This document shows positions 8,694-17,032 of a stretch of 49,004 nucleotides of DNA, one piece after another; position 1 is the first letter of the stretch; every line of letters starts with the position of its first letter. Source of the stretch: Phycisphaerales bacterium (GTDB taxonomy: Bacteria > Planctomycetota > Phycisphaerae > Phycisphaerales > UBA1924); NCBI GenBank assembly GCA_019750095.1, contig JAIEOW010000128.1, positions 1 through 49,004 on the forward strand, written 5' to 3'. The notes beneath the pieces were generated by a model that searched no databases, was not told where the DNA came from, and saw only the letters and a program-made list of their open reading frames with translations. Made by a program: the position numbers and the translations under genes.

Positions 8694-9734
8694 CTACTTC
8701 TTCTCCTCGATCGGCGCCTTTGCCTCGGCCAGCTTGCCGTTCATCCCGCGCGATGGCGCATCGCCGCCCAAGGCCCGGGTGATCATCGTCACATTGTGGT
8801 CGATCATCCCAACATACGTTCCCTCGTATGTGCCCTCAGCCCCGAGCGCGTCGGAGAAGAGCGACCCGCCGATGCGGACCTGATGCCCCTTGGCCCGCGC
8901 CCCGGCGATGAGCGCACTGATGTTGCGATCCGAGACGCTGGTCTCAACAAAGACGCTGGCGATCTTGCGATCCACCAGCAGATCGACGAGCCGCTGGATG
9001 TCGCGAACACCCGCCTCGCTCTCGGTGCTGATGCCCTGGATGCCCTCGACCTGATAGCCGAAGCGTCGCCCGAAGTAGCCAAAGGCGTCGTGGGCCGTCA
9101 CCAGCACGCGGGACTTTTCGGGCACGGTCTTGAGGGCCTTGTCGGCATAGGCGTCGAGTTCCTTGAGCTTTGCGGCGTATGCCGCGGCGCGAGCGTCGAT
9201 CTGCGACTTCGAGTCGGGCCGGAGCTTGATAAGCGCATCGCGCACCGGATCGATCGCCCTGGCCCACAGAGCGGGGTCCATCCACACGTGCGGATCATGG
9301 TGCTTCTCGCCAGCCGAGCCGCCACCGTCGGGCGCGTCGTGGCGCAGGTCCGTCGAAGCGATCGCCGAGGTGATCGCCACCACCGGCTTCCCCCCGGCCT
9401 TCAGCCGCTCAAAGGTCTCGGTCATCTTGCCCTCGAGCAAGAGCCCGCTGTAGAAGACGGCGTCGGCCTCGTTCAGAAGCGCGACGTCGGCCCGCGTGGG
9501 CTTGTACAGGTGCGGATCCACCCCCGCGCCCATGAGCTGTCGCACCTCCGCCTGATCGCCCGCGATCTCGCGCACCATGTCGGCCACCATGCCGGTGGTC
9601 GCGACGATTCGGATGGGCTTGGCCGACGCGCTCCCCGCCCCGGCGGGGGGCTGGGCCCGAGCGCAGGAGAGAGAGAGCACCCCAAGGCCCATCAAAACCA
9701 CCGAGATCATCACCCATCGACGGAGCAAAAGCAT
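8694..9734 (-). CDS. troA: Mn/Zn ABC transporter substrate-binding protein (TroA-type)
   Basis: A 346-residue cluster A-I binding protein. ATG 9734 is chosen over GTG 9755 because GAGGA lies 7 bases upstream of it. A signal peptide ends at CARA/QPP; the Cys before the cut does not sit in a good lipobox, so anchoring by lipid is uncertain. The metal ligands align with Treponema TroA: H75 (in DPHLYKP), H149 (in DPHVWMDP), H215 (in TAHDAFGYF) and D295 (in LFSDALG). The 66- and 80-residue spacings of the last three equal those of TroA. A short His-rich loop with KHHDPH precedes the second ligand. TroA proteins bind Zn and Mn, so the exact metal is open; the mntR neighbour favours Mn. It is the first gene of the operon. 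Confidence 0.93.
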   Translation of the reverse strand: MLLLRRWVMISVVLMGLGVLSLSCARAQPPAGAGSASAKPIRIVATTGMVADMVREIAGDQAEVRQLMGAGVDPHLYKPTRADVALLNEADAVFYSGLLLEGKMTETFERLKAGGKPVVAITSAIASTDLRHDAPDGGGSAGEKHHDPHVWMDPALWARAIDPVRDALIKLRPDSKSQIDARAAAYAAKLKELDAYADKALKTVPEKSRVLVTAHDAFGYFGRRFGYQVEGIQGISTESEAGVRDIQRLVDLLVDRKIASVFVETSVSDRNISALIAGARAKGHQVRIGGSLFSDALGAEGTYEGTYVGMIDHNVTMITRALGGDAPSRGMNGKLAEAKAPIEEKK

Positions 9735-9768
9735 GTGGCGGTCCTCGAAAGACACGGACGGCTGGCCC

Positions 9769-9801
9769 GATGTAGCCGATGCTACATCCGGCTGGATGAT
9801 A
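9769..9801 (-). promoter_or_regulatory. Candidate MntR operator and promoter -10 of the troABCD operon
   Basis: A perfect inverted repeat, GATGTAGC (9769-9776), CGAT spacer, GCTACATC (9781-9788), lies 35 bases upstream of the troA ATG. Enterobacterial MntR boxes have the form ACATAGC-N4-GCTATGT, so half-site length, the GC core and the 4-base gap agree. On the minus strand TATCAT (9796-9801) just upstream of the palindrome could be a -10 element, which would put the operator over the transcription start. A wider 9-bp inverted repeat, CGGACGGCT (9755-9763) and AGCCGTCCG (9801-9809), encloses it. Binding is not demonstrated. Confidence 0.65.
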
Positions 9802-9837
9802 GCCGTCCGGTCCTGGTCGAGGTCGTTCTCTATGTGC

Positions 9838-9899
9838 GCGGGGCGTCCGCTCGCCCGCCGCGGCGGTCTGATTCCGGAAACGCAGCCGCGGCGCCCCGC
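9838..9899 (-). terminator. GC-rich nested hairpin downstream of the beta-barrel gene
   Basis: GCGGGGCG (9838-9845) pairs with CGCCCCGC (9892-9899), and within it CGCCGCGG (9856-9863) pairs with CCGCGGCG (9886-9893); the right arms share two bases, so the two stems compete. It follows the stop of the minus-strand gene directly. No T-run follows, so it may act as a barrier between transcripts rather than a classical terminator. Confidence 0.4.
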
Positions 9900-9900
9900 T

Positions 9901-10971
9901 TCACCACGTCAACGTGATGTCCACCGTCACCCGGTCATCCATGATGTCCGCGTTGCGGTTGGTCAGCGCAAACTCGTAGGTCGAGCCCACCGACAGATTC
10001 GGCGTCAGCTTCCACCGCGCGCCAGCGCCCGCCCAGATCACCGTGGAACCCGCCACATCCGACGATCCGAAGTTGGAGTAGTCCAGCCCACCCACGCTGA
10101 ACGGCAGGCGATCCGCGTCGCTCAAGTAGTGCAGGCCGTGGAGCTCGATCACCGGTGCCAGCCCCGGCAGGACTTCTGGAAGAATGTCGTACGACGCGTG
10201 CAGGTCCCATTGGAAGATGCGGTTGCCTTTGTTGGAATCCGTCGGCAGGCGCAGCGTCAGGTTGCCCAGGAGGTGCAGCTTGTCAAAGCCCTTGGCGACG
10301 CTGATGAATGGGCTGATTTCCTGTGAGCGCCCCATGAGCACCTGTTCGTTGCCGTTGCCCAACATCCAGCGTGCGCCGGTGGTGGCGACAAAGTCGCTCT
10401 CGCGATCGACATAGAACGCCCACTTGGCGCCGAGGGCGATGTCGTTCCACCCCTCGCTGGCGTCGTTGAAGATCCCGGGCCGGAGCCATGAGTAGCCGTC
10501 TTTGGTCGCGATGATCGCGATGCGCTCGGTGATGGCGATGCGTGCCTGCGCCGCGACGACGTCCACGTGCCCGCCCTGCAACTGTGAGCCGTTGGCAAAC
10601 TCGTGGTGCAGATAGAGCAAACGCAGACTCGAGTTCACGAACGGCGACTCAAAGTACAGCGGCTGCCCGATCGGGTCATAAAAATGCTCGAACCCGCGCA
10701 AGCCGGACAGGAACCCCTTCCATCCGATCTCCGGGTCGCCATGGATGCGCTCGCTGCTGAGGGCAAACTTGGCGTTGGGGTTCACTGTGCTGCCGCTGGC
10801 AGCCGCGGGCACTGGCTGGGATGCCTCAGCGGGCTGGAACGAGAGGGTGGCAGATGCATCGATCGTGACTGCAAAGGACTGTGAAGTCCAGAACAACGAC
10901 CCCGCACCGGACAGGGCCACCAGGAGTGCTGTGCCACGAAAGGCCTTGGAAAAACGGTTTGTATGGCGCAT
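9901..10971 (-). CDS. Outer-membrane beta-barrel protein
   Basis: A 356-residue protein. ATG 10971 is preferred to the longer frame because GGAGG lies 8 bases upstream. A signal peptide (about residues 12-35, ending SQSFA) is followed by a long run of alternating polar/hydrophobic strands and the terminal VTVDITLTW, whose final aromatic residue is the usual barrel-insertion signal. The repeated pattern of AQARIAITERIAIIATKDGY, GWNDIALGAKWAFY and APVIELHGLHY strands resembles the phenol-degradation MetA-like / transporter barrels. It lies upstream of the Mn operon on the same strand but is separated by a hairpin and by the operon's own promoter, so a metal-uptake role is only a guess. Confidence 0.7.
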   Translation of the reverse strand: MRHTNRFSKAFRGTALLVALSGAGSLFWTSQSFAVTIDASATLSFQPAEASQPVPAAASGSTVNPNAKFALSSERIHGDPEIGWKGFLSGLRGFEHFYDPIGQPLYFESPFVNSSLRLLYLHHEFANGSQLQGGHVDVVAAQARIAITERIAIIATKDGYSWLRPGIFNDASEGWNDIALGAKWAFYVDRESDFVATTGARWMLGNGNEQVLMGRSQEISPFISVAKGFDKLHLLGNLTLRLPTDSNKGNRIFQWDLHASYDILPEVLPGLAPVIELHGLHYLSDADRLPFSVGGLDYSNFGSSDVAGSTVIWAGAGARWKLTPNLSVGSTYEFALTNRNADIMDDRVTVDITLTW

Positions 10972-11206
10972 GTACGTTGCCTCCGCCTTGGGCTTGCGAC
11001 CTTCTGTCACGCGCAGAAAGCCAGCAAGCAGAAGAGTTGACGATACGGTACTCCATAATCACATCGGTTTTCAAGGGCACCCGGGTCGATCTCAGGGCAT
11101 TCTTTTTCTGAAACAATACGTACAAATAACGAACAAGCCGCAAATCAGCGACGTATCGAGCAACTCGGCGGTACAACACCGTCCACTTACCACGAGGAGA
11201 CTCCAG

Positions 11207-13213
11207 ATGGCCCATGACCGTCGCCGACACTGCGTCACCGCGCTCGCACTCGCCGTGCTTGCGAGTTGTCCGCTGTACGCGCCCGGGCAAGCCCCGACGT
11301 CGAGTGCGCTTTCGAAAGACGCACCAGCCCGGGCGGCGGTCGCGGCGTCTCTGGGCGATGCGCTCGCCGCGGAGTGCAACAACCTGCTTGTCGCGCTCAA
11401 CAAGGGTGTCAAGCCGATGGACCTGATGCCGCGGGCAGAGGTGCTGCTGGACCTGAGCATCGCATATGCGAATCCACAGCGCGACAGCGAAGCGATTGTG
11501 CAGGTGGCGTCGTCGTATCGCCTGGTCAAGCTGTTGGCCGAGCCCAAGAGCGTTCCTGCGCCGGCGCTCGCCGCACTCTTGGGCAATGTCGGGCTGATGC
11601 GAGCGCTGACGCTGGGTATGCAGTCGGAGGATCAACCCGAGCAGGTGCTGGCGATGCTCGCGCGCCTCCAGACGGAGCGGCCGGCGCTCGTCGCCGACAA
11701 TGCCAAGCTCAGCGGCGTGATCGCCGCGATCAGTCTGGTGTATGACGGGCCGCAGGGGCATCCGACGCTCGGCACCACCTCGGTCCCGATCGTTGATCGC
11801 TCCGACAGTCCTTCGAATGGCGCGGGGGGGCGGCGCAACGCCGAGCCGATCATGTCACCGGTCGCGCCCAAGATCGATCCGATCGCGGTCCTGGACCACC
11901 TGGCGAGCATGCGGGGCAAGACGGTCTTTCCCCTGGATCAGCTCCCCGTCGAACTGCTCGTGCACGTCGTCAACGCCAAGGTCACGCCCGAGGAGCAGGC
12001 GTGGGCGGCGAAGACCTATCCCGGCAATCGCTCGCCGGGCATGCTGTACGACACCATCAACTACGACACCCCGGCGTTCAAGTACAACGCCCCGAAAAAG
12101 ATCTTCAAAGAGCCGGGCGGCTACACGCTCGCCAACATCAAAAAAGTCGGCGGCGTATGCGCCGAACAGGCGCTGTTCGCCAGCGAAGTCGGCAAGGCCA
12201 TCGGCGTGCCGTCGGCCTTTGTCTATACGCGCGGTGCAACCGTGGCCCATGCCTACGTGGGTTATCTGAAGCGCCAAGGCCAATCCATGGTCTGGGATTT
12301 CAGCGAGGGTAGAGATGGCGACTATGAAGACCTCCGCGGCACCGTCCGCTGTGCGCAGACCGGAACCACGCTCGACACCGGCACGCTGGGCCTCACGGCC
12401 ATCTGGGCCAGCGACTCGGCGGCGGATCGCGACCTGACCAGCGCGATGACCATCCTGGCTCTTCGCGCCGGCGAACTCGTCGCCGGCGGGATCGAGTATC
12501 CACCTGCGCCGCCGGAATCGATGAGAGCCAGCGTGCCGAGATCCGGCCATCGTGCGGTGACAGTGAAAGCGCAGATGGACCTGCTCCGCGCGGGGCTCGG
12601 CAAGAGCTGGGCATATGCGCCCGCGTGGCGGATCGCGATGAACGCCGCGAGCGCGGGCGTGCTGGATGCCAACGAACGCGGCGTGTGGATGAAAGCCGCG
12701 ATGAATCAGTGCGCCCGCACCGCGCCGGACTTCGCGTTCGCCGTCGCCGCGGCGATGCTCGCGCCAAGCTCGGCGAGCGAGCAGTCGGCGCCGGGGGGGT
12801 GGGACGCGCTCGCCCAGCAGTTCAACCGGCGTCCGGACCTGGTCGCGGCGGCAAGGTTCCGCCAGGCCGATGCGTGGGAGAAAGCCGACCAGCCCGCCAA
12901 GGCGTGGTCGGGGTACAAAGACGTGATCGCGCGTTTTCCCAACGACGGCACGGTGATCGTCGAAGCCCTGGGCAAAGCCGAGCAGCTTCTGGAGACCCAC
13001 AACAAGCAGGACGCCGTGCTCAACCTGTACAAGGACGCCTTCGGGCGCATCTCAAAGCCCAAGCGGCTGAGCACCGAGAGCATGATGCAGAGCAACTACT
13101 TCCGCGTCGGGAGCCGGTATGCGCAGCTCTTGAACGAGGCGGGCAAGAAGAACGACGCCGAGCAGGTGCTCAGGCAGATCGGGATGGACGATATCGCTCG
13201 CCGGAACCGTTGA
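11207..13213 (+). CDS. Transglutaminase-like lipoprotein with TPR-like C-terminus
   Basis: A 668-residue protein; GAGGAG at 11194-11199 lies 7 bases before the ATG, so the much longer open frame upstream is not used. The N-terminus ends in LAS-Cys21, a good lipobox. Residues about 300-400 carry a transglutaminase-like fold with a plausible triad: C318 in GGVCAEQA, H348 in VAHAYVG and D364 in VWDFSEG. Such domains cleave or cross-link peptide bonds; the substrate is unknown. The C-terminal 150 residues, with AARFRQADAWEKADQPAKAW and RVGSRYAQLLNEAGKKNDAEQ, look like TPR helices that may bind a partner. It is divergent from the beta-barrel gene (235-base gap). I do not know a named family for the full length. 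Confidence 0.78.
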   Translation: MAHDRRRHCVTALALAVLASCPLYAPGQAPTSSALSKDAPARAAVAASLGDALAAECNNLLVALNKGVKPMDLMPRAEVLLDLSIAYANPQRDSEAIVQVASSYRLVKLLAEPKSVPAPALAALLGNVGLMRALTLGMQSEDQPEQVLAMLARLQTERPALVADNAKLSGVIAAISLVYDGPQGHPTLGTTSVPIVDRSDSPSNGAGGRRNAEPIMSPVAPKIDPIAVLDHLASMRGKTVFPLDQLPVELLVHVVNAKVTPEEQAWAAKTYPGNRSPGMLYDTINYDTPAFKYNAPKKIFKEPGGYTLANIKKVGGVCAEQALFASEVGKAIGVPSAFVYTRGATVAHAYVGYLKRQGQSMVWDFSEGRDGDYEDLRGTVRCAQTGTTLDTGTLGLTAIWASDSAADRDLTSAMTILALRAGELVAGGIEYPPAPPESMRASVPRSGHRAVTVKAQMDLLRAGLGKSWAYAPAWRIAMNAASAGVLDANERGVWMKAAMNQCARTAPDFAFAVAAAMLAPSSASEQSAPGGWDALAQQFNRRPDLVAAARFRQADAWEKADQPAKAWSGYKDVIARFPNDGTVIVEALGKAEQLLETHNKQDAVLNLYKDAFGRISKPKRLSTESMMQSNYFRVGSRYAQLLNEAGKKNDAEQVLRQIGMDDIARRNR

Positions 13214-13399
13214 TTCTCGGGGGTCGCCTGTGCGGATTTTGGTCCAGTCGCCCGTCTCTTGTCCGGCGCGCGTGGTCCGGCGGGTGTTTCTGAGGTAGGG
13301 TTGCCTCTGCTGGCTCTCGGTCTCTTTCGTACCATCGTCGTTCTCGGACGATCCCGGTGTTGATGCTGTTCACCTCGAAAGAACGTGGAAAGGTTGCGT

Positions 13400-14518
13400 A
13401 TGCGTTCCTCCGCCCGTGTCATGCTGTTCGCGAGCGCCGCGATGCTCTCTTGCGTGGCGGGGTCCACCGCGCTCGCCATCGACGCCTTCAACTTCACCGT
13501 CACCCAGAGCACCAGCAGCGTCACGTACAACTTCGGCGTGAACGCCCCGTTCACCGGCTCGCTCCTGGGCGAGAACGATCCGCTGAAGCCCGCAACCGAG
13601 CAGACTCGCACCAAGCGGTTTGCGACGTTCTTCTCCTGCGGCGCGTTCGGCGCGGCGCAGAACGATCCGGTGAACATCTCCGGGGCGGTGGTTGCTGCGG
13701 GGAATAACTCTTCGGGCACGCCCGCCGTGCGCCCGACGGGGACGTTCAAGCTCGGGATCAATCCCGCGGCCAACACCTGCGTGCTGCAGGACTTTGACGC
13801 CAACCTCGTCGCCAGCGGCGCGATCGGCTTTGTCGCGTCGTTGAACAGCTTCACGTATCAATCGTTCTGCACGGTCAATCCGTCGTGCAGTGCGCCGTTT
13901 CTGTTTGCGATTCCCTCGCTGGAAGTCGGCAGCGTGTCGGTGACGGCGTTGCGAGCCGTGCAGGCCCCGGCGACGCCCGCATCGGGCACGCTGACCCCCG
14001 GCGCGCCGAACACGTGGACGTTCACGGTTCCCGTCACGCTTACCGTCACGCCGACGATCACGCTCAACGGCGGGACGATCGCCTCTGATCCGCAAGTCGT
14101 TCCGGCGATCGTCACCGGCACCATCACGCGTTCGGGCAACACCGCAACGATCACCGCGAGCACCAGCATCGACGCCTCGCCCCCCGCGAACACCACGCCG
14201 ACGGCTCTGCCCGCGGCCCCGCTGACAATCCCGCCCACCTCGCCCCTCTGTCCGGGGATCAATGTCATCACCACCCTGACCCTCACTTCTCAAACGGTGA
14301 CGACCACCAGCACGATCGCGATCAACGGCAGCGGCCCGCAGATCGTCTGTCCGTGTGATCCGGATGGCTCGGGAACGACCACGGTGGCCGATATCTTCGA
14401 GTATCTCAATCGCTGGTTCTCGGGTGATCCCCGGGCCGACATCAATGGCGGGGGGCTTCAGGTTTCAGACATCTTTGATTTCCTGAACTGCTGGTTCAGC
14501 CCGCCGCTGGGGTGCTGA
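13400..14518 (+). CDS. Secreted protein with GC-type dockerin
   Basis: A 372-residue protein. ATG 13400 has GGAAAGG six bases upstream; GTG 13385 is the alternative. A signal peptide ends near STALA/IDA. The mature part is Ser/Thr-rich and beta-strand-like with no catalytic motif I recognise; its middle (PGAPNTWTFTVPVTLTVTP) looks like an immunoglobulin-like or choice-of-anchor domain. The last 50 residues are the paired dockerin: CDPDGSGTTTVADIFEYLN, then DINGGGLQVSDIFDFLN, ending LGC. The two loops should bind calcium. It is likely exported and held at the surface through the dockerin. The next gene starts 130 bases downstream on the same strand. Function of the main domain is unknown. Confidence 0.8.
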   Translation: MRSSARVMLFASAAMLSCVAGSTALAIDAFNFTVTQSTSSVTYNFGVNAPFTGSLLGENDPLKPATEQTRTKRFATFFSCGAFGAAQNDPVNISGAVVAAGNNSSGTPAVRPTGTFKLGINPAANTCVLQDFDANLVASGAIGFVASLNSFTYQSFCTVNPSCSAPFLFAIPSLEVGSVSVTALRAVQAPATPASGTLTPGAPNTWTFTVPVTLTVTPTITLNGGTIASDPQVVPAIVTGTITRSGNTATITASTSIDASPPANTTPTALPAAPLTIPPTSPLCPGINVITTLTLTSQTVTTTSTIAINGSGPQIVCPCDPDGSGTTTVADIFEYLNRWFSGDPRADINGGGLQVSDIFDFLNCWFSPPLGC

Positions 14519-14648
14519 GGCCGCTGGTGGCCAGTGGTTCGTGAACTTTTGGGGTCCGGAAACCCTTGGTAGATTTCGAGGCGACGACGCGGCGTTGAGC
14601 CCGTTGGGCGGACCTTCTTGGGTTGCCCCGGCGTATAGACGATCCGAG

Positions 14649-16718
14649 ATGTTCATGCCGAGTTTCCCGTATCAACCCTGTGTTCGAGTCGCCCTGGCCA
14701 TCCTGTGCGCCGGGAGTGCGATCGGTCTGGCTGGGCTGAACGCGCACGCGCAGGTGCGCACGCTCGTCGATGCGTCGGCGGCTTCAGAGTCTTCTGAGAT
14801 CGCTTCGGGCGCGACGATGAGTGTTCCGCTGGCCGTCGGCGAGCGCCGCGGGGTGGTGATCTCTCCCGATGGCGCGCAGAGCGTCCTCCGCGACCCGCTC
14901 GGCCCGGGGGGATGGGCCGACGTGCTGGTGCGCTCGCGCGTGGTGGTGCGTTCGATGGCGCGCGGGCCGGTGGATGAGCTCGCGCTCAAGAGCCCCGGAT
15001 CGAGCGTGCAGGGCCTTGGCGACATCGCGGGAGTGGATGATCCGCAGAAGTCGCTGGCCGCGTTCTGGTTCATCGATACCACCAACGTGCGCGAGGCCGT
15101 GCGGCTGGCGGGGTTGGCTCGGGCCGATGCTCGCATCGACGAGGCCTATGTCGACAGCAAGCGTTCCAACCTGCGCGGCGTGCCGACCGATCCGCTGATT
15201 GGTCAGCAGTGGTATGTGAACAACTCCGCGCTTCCCGCGGCGAGCACCAACGTGATTCCCGCGTGGATGGGCGGATTCACCGGAATGGGCGTGACGGTCG
15301 GCATCATTGATGCGGGGCTGAACGCCGCGCACCCGGATCTTGCGGCGAACTTCAATGCCTCCGCGAGCCAGACCGACCTTGGTTTTCCGGATGATCACGC
15401 GACGGCATGCGCCGGGCTGGTGGCGATGGTGCCCAACAACGCGCGGGGCGGCGCGGGGATCGCCTACAACGCCAAGGTGTCGCGGCTGTACTACGGCTTT
15501 GATTCCGACAACGCCGTCGCGCTCGCGTTTCGGAATGATCTCAACGCGGTGAAGAGCAACTCCTGGGGCCCGGTGGACAACGGCTCACTGGGAATCATCA
15601 GCTCTGTGGAGTTTGCAGCGATGCAGAGCGCGGCAACGAGCGGTCGCGGGGGCAAGGGCACCGTGATCGTCTGGGCCGCGGGCAATGGTCGACAGACCAA
15701 CATGGATCGCTGCGACTATGACCAGTACGCCTCGTCGCGCTATGTGCTGAGTGTCGGCGCGATCGACAACATGGATCGGGCGGCCTCGTACTCCGAGCCC
15801 GGATCGTCGCTGGCGCTGGTCACCACATCGAGCTTTGATTTCTTCGGTTCCGGCGGCTCGGGCATCCTCACCGCCAGCGGCAGCGGGATCACCCCGCCGG
15901 GCTCATACACGCCCGGCTTCGGCGGCACCAGCGCCGCCGCGCCGATCGCCTCGGGCGTGGTCGCGCTCGTGCTGCAGGCGAATCCAAATCTCACCTGGCG
16001 TGATGTGCACCACGTGCTGATCCGCACCGCGCGTCGTGTGAACCCGCTGGATGAATCCTGGGTGCTGAACGCCGCGGGGCGGTGGGTGAGCGATCAGTTC
16101 GGCTATGGCGCGATCGATGCCGGCGCGGCGACCGCGCTCGCATCAGGCCCGCTGGTGCTCGTGCCCGCTGAAAAGACCTGGAACAGCCCGACGATCAACG
16201 TGAACAAAGTGATCCCCGACAACCAGCTCGCTGGCGTGGTCTCCAGCGTGGCGGTTCCGGCGAATCTGGCGATCGAGCGCGTGCAAATCGTGCTCAGCGC
16301 GCCGCACCCGCGGCTGGGCGATCTGCGGGTCGAGCTGATCGCGCCCAGCGGGACGCGCAGCGTGCTCGCCGACGCAAGGTCGGACTTTACCGCCGGCTAT
16401 GGCACGTTCACCTTCACCAGTCTGCGTCACTGGGACGAGAAGGCCCGCGGCACATGGACGCTCCGCGTGAGCGATCTTGTGGGCGGCTCTGAGGGCAACG
16501 TGTCCAACTGGCAACTCCGCATCATCGGGTCCGAGTCGTCGTGCCCGTGCAACTGGAATCAGGGCGTGCTGGGCGGGTCGGCCGCGCTCAACGCGTCGGA
16601 CATCTTTGATTTCCTGAACGACTGGTTCGCGGGTCTGGGCGATTTCAACAACGACGGCTTGTCGACCCCGAGCGACATCTTCGAGTTCTTGAACTGCTGG
16701 TTTGCCTGGTGCTCATGA
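14649..16718 (+). CDS. Subtilisin-family (S8) serine protease with P-domain and GC-type dockerin
   Basis: A 689-residue exported protease. A signal peptide ends near NAHA/QVR. The S8 triad is D221 (in VGIIDAGLN), H250 (in DDHATACAG) and S428 (in GFGGTSAAAP); the HGTxVAG motif is degenerate but the His is in place. A proprotein-convertase P-domain follows at about 508-627 (IERVQIVLSAPHPRLGDLRV, then GTWTLRVSDLVGG), usually needed for folding or specificity. The last 54 residues are a dockerin pair (ASDIFDFLNDWF and PSDIFEFLNCWF) ending WCS rather than GC. The ATG at 14649 (or 14655) is chosen because a signal peptide starts there; upstream codons lack one. No strong ribosome-binding site is visible. 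Confidence 0.9.
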   Translation: MFMPSFPYQPCVRVALAILCAGSAIGLAGLNAHAQVRTLVDASAASESSEIASGATMSVPLAVGERRGVVISPDGAQSVLRDPLGPGGWADVLVRSRVVVRSMARGPVDELALKSPGSSVQGLGDIAGVDDPQKSLAAFWFIDTTNVREAVRLAGLARADARIDEAYVDSKRSNLRGVPTDPLIGQQWYVNNSALPAASTNVIPAWMGGFTGMGVTVGIIDAGLNAAHPDLAANFNASASQTDLGFPDDHATACAGLVAMVPNNARGGAGIAYNAKVSRLYYGFDSDNAVALAFRNDLNAVKSNSWGPVDNGSLGIISSVEFAAMQSAATSGRGGKGTVIVWAAGNGRQTNMDRCDYDQYASSRYVLSVGAIDNMDRAASYSEPGSSLALVTTSSFDFFGSGGSGILTASGSGITPPGSYTPGFGGTSAAAPIASGVVALVLQANPNLTWRDVHHVLIRTARRVNPLDESWVLNAAGRWVSDQFGYGAIDAGAATALASGPLVLVPAEKTWNSPTINVNKVIPDNQLAGVVSSVAVPANLAIERVQIVLSAPHPRLGDLRVELIAPSGTRSVLADARSDFTAGYGTFTFTSLRHWDEKARGTWTLRVSDLVGGSEGNVSNWQLRIIGSESSCPCNWNQGVLGGSAALNASDIFDFLNDWFAGLGDFNNDGLSTPSDIFEFLNCWFAWCS

Positions 16719-17032
16719 GACACCGGCCCTACGCGGCCGCCGGGCATCACCCGTGTGATCTCCGGGCAACCGAACCAAGACCAAATATACAACCCGCCGC
16801 TGACCCCAGTTTGAATGCCAACTGGGGCGAAGTGCAGCATTTTCGGACGTGGCACTTGTGCCGATAACTCTTTCGTGCTTCAATGTCTACGTTCGGTCGC
16901 GTGATTCGTCGGCGGGTCCATGATGACTCTTCGGCGTGGTCACGGCCAAAGCCGCCCGTCTCTGTGTCGTGACGTTCTTCGTTGGGGCTCTTTGCCCCGT
17001 GGTTGTTCCATCTGGTTGCTGTGGAGCGTGCA
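16719..17032 (+). other. Intergenic region with one perfect hairpin
   Basis: No gene is supported here. CCCCAGTT (16804-16811) and AACTGGGG (16820-16827) form an 8-bp perfect stem with an 8-base loop about 90 bases after the protease stop; it lacks a T-run and may be a weak terminator or RNA-stabilising element. The rest should hold the promoter of the next gene, but no clear -35/-10 pair was found. Confidence 0.5.

Noticed and set aside
8016..9917. A 633-residue open frame on the plus strand opposite troB and troA
   Set aside because: The minus-strand genes have complete ABC and TroA motifs; this frame is an antisense shadow without domain.
10745..11206. Upstream extension of the transglutaminase-like gene by 154 codons
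   Set aside because: It overlaps the divergent beta-barrel gene, while GAGGAG, ATG 11207 and a lipoprotein signal define the later start.
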